NCBI RefSeq assembly: GCF_028858725.1
Contig: NC_084768.1
Span: 31,774,664-31,838,663, forward strand
Length of the DNA stretch: 64,000 nt
Reading direction: 5' to 3'
Origin: Colius striatus
Lineage: Eukaryota; Chordata; Aves; Coliiformes; Coliidae
A program made the translations under genes and the position numbers. The notes under the pieces were generated by a model. It was not told the DNA's origin and did not search any database. It saw nothing but the letters and a program-made list of their open reading frames with translations. Of the stretch, positions 57,701 to 64,000 are shown one piece after another (position 1 is the stretch's first letter; each line of letters opens with the position of its first letter).

Positions 57701-60700
57701 TCACAATAACTTTAATAAATCATAAACTGAAACCTGTGAAAGCTGAAAATACTCATTAGCATGAGGTTGAAGGAGGAGGTAGGAAGAAAAGCAAGGGACA
57801 GAGGATGATTTGGGTTAAAAAACCATTCTGAAATATAACACCTCCCGTTGTGCAAAATGACTCAAAAAGGCAGCAGTTATTTCAGAAACTGTGCTGGGAC
57901 ACAAAGCTGGTGACACAAACCCTCCATCCATGCTGTGGGTGAGCAGGTCATGTTTTGCCTGACACATCTCCCAGTGAATGTGTCTTTGGGTGTGTGCATC
58001 TATCCTTTCATACACAGCTGTTTGTATTGGAGAAGATACAGATATTTACAGAAAATGGACTGAAAAAAGACATCCAGGCAGAATAGTTGTATTTTAAAAA
58101 GCAGTTAACTCATGTCTTTTAGGGATGTATTTTGCCTGAAGTTCTTTCAAATTTACTCCCTCTCTTGCTGGCTCAAGAGCATCTTACAAACCAGGAAATA
58201 TCTACAGCTCCTCGTGGGAGACCAAAGCCAGCTCAGTGTACACAGAGCAGTGCAAGTGCCACAGGCTTTTCTGGACTCTGTTGCAGACCTACTTCCACAT
58301 TACTGACAGGAAAGCAATTTGGTGCTTCAGAATATCTGATAACATATTATTGCTTTATATCAGCAACTTGAAGTTAAGATTCTCTAGTGGTATGCTCAGA
58401 ATATGAATTAAGTTCCTAAGTTGTAGCTTTAAAAAACCTCAATGAAAATGGGCATTTATAAACCAATTAAGAAAAGAAAATTCATTTTCTGTTTATTGTC
58501 ATGACAGGCAGGAGGTCAGATTCGGTTATCCCCACATAACCTCACTGAACTCACTCTAATAGGGTCACAGTGCTGCAAGCCAGGGCAGAGCTTAGCCCAA
58601 TGTGCAAATTTCAGGAAGAACAAACCTTCATTGCAGAGCTCAAAAGAATCCTTGTGCTCTCTGATGGAAAGGTATAAAGGGGTGCTTGTTAATACTAGTC
58701 AACACAGTCTACTTTATGGAAAAAGATGGGGGATCTTGGTAAGAACCTGTGGCTCTCATACCCAGCAAGGCCAAAGTTCTCCAAGAGAAAAATATAGCCA
58801 ACTAGAATTTTTAAAAACACTACTTGCTCTGTACATCTTTATAATTGTGTGACACATTCCTACAGAGAGACTTTCTGCAGGAAAAATCAACAGCTCAGTA
58901 ACTGACATTAGAGTGTAGTGCTTTTAAGTGTTCACTATATTTTTCTTTTTGATACAAAATGTAGTCTTTTCAGACCTCAACATGCAGGGCATTTTTTTCC
59001 CCGACTTCTGGTTGTGCTTGGATTACCTCAGCATTTGTGCAAGTCCTGTTGATTGCAAAACCTAGAAATTGCTTCAAACTCTCTCCTGGTATCACTCTGG
59101 GGGAAGAGTGAAGCAGTATGCTTGTGTATGTGTGAGGAAGAAAGAAAAAGAGGAGAGCTCTCTTTTGTATGGCTTTGAGAGAAAATCAAAGTTTTTAAAA
59201 GGATATTGGAATCATCTTATATCTGTAGATGTCTGTAGGTCTGACATAAAACCAGGTGTGGATGGTAATGCTGTTTCTTTAGAATTCAGCCACCCTCACA
59301 AGAAAAGCTCATACTGTCGCTGTGTCAGTCATTTGGTCTTGATTATAGCCTGGAAAACTGCAGGTGAGATCTCTTTGTAGATTAAATAGTACAGCCCCGA
59401 GCACCCTGTAGTGACCATGCAAAGATGCTGGACCATGGATCAGGATTCCAGTTTGTGGCAGCTGCTGCCCTGGCTCCCATTTGCCTGAGGAGGCTTCTTG
59501 TCAGGAAATCTGCAGTCTCATTCCCTCTCCTACCCATCAGCACCGAGTTAACAGGCTCCATGGTTTTGTGACCTGCAGAATGTAGGTGGGTTTGTTCACC
59601 TGCATGGAGGCTCTTTTTTCCCCCTACTCTGACCCAGCATAGACACAGAGTGACATTTGCACTGTTCCTTGGGCTCTGCATGCCTGCAGAGGGGGCCAGA
59701 GAATTTAAGTCTCAGACTACCCAATCCCAGTGAATGTCTTGTTCTAGAAACCTGTTAAGTAAGTAACATTTTGAACAGAAACAATGGGAAGCACAATGTA
59801 GCTCGAAGTTTTGATTAAGTATTGCCCTCTAAGGCAATCTGCTCATCATAGTTTTTGCTTCAGTAATTCACTAGCCATCTGCAGTGCTCAAAACTCTTGG
59901 AAAAAAGCATTGATTTTTCTTGTTATCAATGCTTTATAGATTTCACTTCAGCTCTTGTGGAACGTGTACCAACAGTCTTAATGCTTGTTGCATTTTTAAA
60001 GAATTTTGTCAGAAGCTAAAGGCAATATGACTTTTCCAAAACAGTATGGAATAAGAAAAGAGAAATCAGGATCCATCTGTAAATTCTCCGTGTACCACAG
60101 TCATTTATTACTTCATGCTGAAATTTGAAATATGAGAACAAAGCAGAGGGGAAGCCAAATAAAAAAGCCACACCAGAAAGTACCATCTGCAAAATTCCAT
60201 GAATAAAAATGCACAAATGTTATGAATTAAACCTTTTCTGGCTTCCCTTACAGCTGCAGAACCTCACACTCAGAGAGACAGGAAGGACTATTCAAAAATT
60301 TCCTATTAGTCTTCAGCAAAAGTCCATACCATTTATTGAAAGCATTAAATAAAAGTCTGTTTGTTGGCATGCTCAAGAAAATGTAACAGCTGATAAAGAA
60401 TGAGAATGGGAACCATAAAATGCACTATAAATTGCAAGTAATTTCAGCTTTCATCTTTAACACAGTCTTTACTATAGACACAGTTGATTTGGCTAACAAG
60501 TGGTAAGGAACAGTGGGGAAGACGGTGCATCTCACACTGAGAGGTCATACAGAAACAGATGTTTTATTGGAAAGTATCACCTTGTGGATGATGAAAGTGC
60601 CCATAACACTTTTAATTTTGGTATAGAATCCTATGGAATAAAAAAAAAATAACGATATGTGCCTTGTCAACCACTTCTTTAGACATGCTAAGTCATTGCT

Positions 60701-63700
60701 TTAGGAAAAAACTATCAAAAATCAATAAAGAAATAACCAAGGCGAAATGGTAAAAATTCAGAAGTCATTTACATTCGTCTATAAACTCTTTCAGTCTGTT
60801 GGTTTATGGACCTTTTCCAAAGTTAAAGTTTGTCTTAATGTTTAGGAAAGGAAACCTCAAAAATCTGGAGAAATCTCCCAGATAAACTGCTTCACAATCA
60901 GTAACTGGCTGCTTGCACTGAAATATGATCTGCTCCACTGAAGTCAGTGTGAAAGGGACTGAGACTCAAAATAAGGCAAAAATTTCTAGCCACAGAGCTG
61001 GTGCTACTGGACAAAGAACATTTCAGGAAGATTTTGGGTGCTAAAATTCTAGATTACATACTTGCTGATTTATAGATTCGTGTAAGAAAATGAATCCAGG
61101 TATTTCTCTTATCAAGCACATAACGTTACTCACTGCATTTGCTGATATCAGCATCATTCCTTTATTCTGACAAATATGAACTTGAAATTCTTCTTGTCCA
61201 AAATATTCTCTATCTCTATATCTATGTATTATCTACTCCTACACTGCAGGATTTTACAGGAAGATGTTGTGTAAATGCATATGGCCACACTGCACATGCA
61301 GAAGAAAGGAGTTTGAAAAGGAATGTGATATCCCTGAAATATGCTGTGAAGCCTCCATCTCAGCAGTGGAGAATGAAGTTACTCATGCAAAGTCTCCTAG
61401 CAAAGGACCCTTCACGTCACAGCTGTCATGACATTTCTCCCTTGAAATGCCTTGTGCAACTGCACTTTGAGATTTCCTTCATCATACATTGCTTTTGAGA
61501 TCCTTAAGCAAGAAAATACCTTGTTTATAGCTACAATATTTCTAGGTAGATGGACGGTCTCCAAGGAAAGCAATCATGGAAAATAAGTGTTGATGCTATA
61601 GAGCTGTTTACAAGTAGACAAAAGCATTTCCTTATGCTTACATATACTCTCACTTATAGTTTTGGTGTTTACTTATAAACAAAGTACATCACTTTTCCCC
61701 AAAGCTAAAGCTATTTTGACAGATACTGGTGTTTCTGGAAGTAATGCTGAACTGACAGGCAACCAGAAGAAAAAGTCTCAACCGTCAGATAAACTTTATA
61801 CAAGGCAAATGTTGCATTTGTGTTAAACATTTTATACCTTTCCCATGGCTACTAAACATGGTGAATGATGTATTTGTACATAGGTTTCTGCTCTTGACAC
61901 AAATAGATTCATTTGTAAGCGGAAGGCTGGATATCACATTTACAAAGACTGTGCTGTTACCAACACTGGAAGCACAGGTCCATGGCAGAGAGTAAGAATC
62001 TTGCTTGAAAAATTAAGCTGATGAAAGATTTCTAAAAACATGCATCAAGGGAAATCAAAGATTTTCAGGATCAAAATGACTGAATACAGAGAGAGTTCAC
62101 CAAGTGTTTTTCACAACCTATTAAAATCTTGCATAGAATTGAGCTGCCCGAGAGGATGCAAGCTGAGTGCTATCACAGTCCTTTTCATCAGAGAAAGATG
62201 GGAGAGAATGTTCCTAAGCAGGTATCTACACACTGAAAAAACCCCTGACCTCCTGTTTCTGACTAACTCTTCAAACCAGAACCCCCTGGGGTACAGCAGC
62301 ACAGTAGTCCCGTGTCAGTTAGCCCACAGGAGCAATGGAAACTTTAACTGCCAATGACAGTTATATTCAAGCTTGTAAAGAACAACACGTCAAAGCTGCA
62401 GAGAGCAGTGATACCTTTGTCACCAGCTGTTAGTCATGTTCCAGCCTGTACATATATAGCCTGTACAGGTTTGCAGCTTCATGATATTAAAATATTTCTG
62501 AAATCCTGGAGGAGATATTAAACACAAGCAAATGCATATAGACTGCAGAAATTGAAATGTTGGCATTGATTTTCAGAAATAGGGACTTCCCTTTGGTGGC
62601 TCAAGGCTTTATGTGCTTTGTGGTCAGGGTCAAGAGAATCGCTCTCTGTATTTGCAGTTCAACTTGGCACTGAAGTAGCAAATAAACTTTGCTTGTGGCT
62701 GCTCTCCAAAGCAAACAGAACTTTTATCTCTACTTGAAACTTTTATTAAAGCAATGAATATCACATCTAGTATTTATAAATTCCTTCTATCCTGCACTAA
62801 AATGGACTATACAGAGGATCATTTGGGTAACTGGTTCAAACTGAATCCCAGGTCAGAGGAAAAATTGTGCATGGCACACTGTGTTAGGCTGGAGGGGTGA
62901 TCAGATCTTCTGCTCCTCTCTTCACCCTCTTAACTCTACAGTCTCTAGAAAAAGAATCTTGACTCAGGTACAGTTGTCCTGGGAGCCCAGCTCTGGCATG
63001 GTTCCTTTTCTTCTACTCCCAGTGAATCTCCTTTTAAAAGTCCTAATCTGCCCTGGAATCTGATTTCACATTTGAGTCAGGAAAATACTAGCTCATTCTT
63101 CCATTTATTCTACAATATGTGAATATGAACACATTTTTTTTCCTGATGCAATCAAAACTAATTAACACCCCAATGAAGGTATTGGGATCAATTTCTTGGA
63201 TATTTAACTCATATAAATCTTGGACTCTCTGTATATAGAAAGAGCATTTACTTGAAGCTGGATCCTTGATATTTGACACTTTTTCCAGCCATGGATGGGC
63301 TCCAGATATTTCCCTGACACATAAAAGAATTTTATTTGAATATTCTTACAGTGGTTGGAAGCATTTTTCAGCAAAGGACCTCACTCAGGATGATATATGT
63401 GGTGAACAGGCTTTCCAAATAATAATTCTTCACGAGCCTGTACTGTACTACCGTAAACTGATCATGTACATGTTAGAGCTGTTGCACTCAGCACAGATGT
63501 TCCACCAACAAAAGTGCTTCAAGCTGAGAAATTGCCTGCTATTAATCATACATTATTAAAAACCGCCTCTGTTTTAGCTATCAATCCATTGAAAAGCAGT
63601 TGATATCTATTGTTACTCTGAGAAAGTAGTGAAACTGATATAAATGTTACTGTGCAATGGAAGTAAAGTGAAAAGCAAACTCCTGGTTTTGTGTACAAAT

Positions 63701-64000
63701 AGGGGAGGCATTTTAGAGAACACCAGTGATAACTTCTTGTCTTCTGTTCCTTTCACAAAACAGAGCCAGACGTTTCAAGTGCAGGCAGGAGTTGAGTTGC
63801 TTGTGGAGACAGACTGAGCAACGCTCAGCTTTGTAGCACACATGCTCCCTTCTACATGACAGGGCAACTACAGTGGGTCTGCCCAGTAGCCCATGTCACA
63901 TTGCAGCTATATCAGCCCCAGTGGATGCTCCAGCACTTTAGGTCTCAACTAAAAACAGCAAAAAGGTTCAGAGAATGGGACAGAAATAATACAGAAGTGG
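51726..64000. other. Intergenic desert to the window end
   Basis: AT-rich DNA without supported genes. The 144-codon frame at 54111-54545 includes a basic stretch and hydrophobic segments, but has no recognisable family and no promoter or codon-use signal. No COL11A1 exon, such as Gly-X-Y repeats, is visible up to the edge. Confidence 0.6.
53259..53297. repeat. 21-bp tandem duplication
   Basis: GGGAGCCTCTCATAATT occurs twice, starting at 53259 and 53280, separated by TCAA. It looks like a recent slippage duplication. Confidence 0.85.

Overview
The window is vertebrate nuclear DNA, almost certainly from a bird. The evidence is split-gene structure, a CpG-island promoter, AT-rich intergenic DNA and many 5'-truncated CR1 retrotransposon tails, the typical bird repeat. 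The species cannot be named from this sequence.

One protein-coding gene is present: RNPC3, encoding the U11/U12-65K protein of the minor (U12-type) spliceosome. It lies on the minus strand with its start codon at 13337 and its stop at 4041. All 14 coding exons were placed by hand with matching splice sites and reading phases. They give a 523-residue protein, against 517 in human as I recall it. The gene starts in a CpG island (about 12.88-14.33 kb) with an ETS site and a palindromic CGCG element. Directly upstream is a 0.7-kb GC-rich minisatellite.

The most interesting part is the 3' end of RNPC3 (about 0.2-5.0 kb). The last coding intron (4101-5028) has the signature of a U12-type intron, so the gene seems to need the machine its product builds. 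After the stop codon come, in order, a splice donor, a proximal poly(A) signal 7 bases into the possible intron, a 2.7-kb possible 3'UTR intron, a strong acceptor, a tandem pair of perfect U12-type 5' splice-site sequences (the USSE, a known U11 snRNP-binding splicing enhancer) and a distal poly(A) signal. This looks like a complete feedback switch by which U11 snRNP level sets the 65K mRNA form. A further U12 donor-like motif lies in the loop of a perfect 13-bp hairpin in the same region.

From 14.15 to 64 kb I find no gene. This is the 5' side of RNPC3, which in vertebrates faces COL11A1, but no COL11A1 exon is seen here. The region holds at least eight CR1 fragments, an isolated CpG-rich patch (34.17-34.35 kb), a G-quadruplex motif, a GTTAAC palindrome, a CTCF-like site and small tandem duplications. 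Long stretches show nothing I can support.
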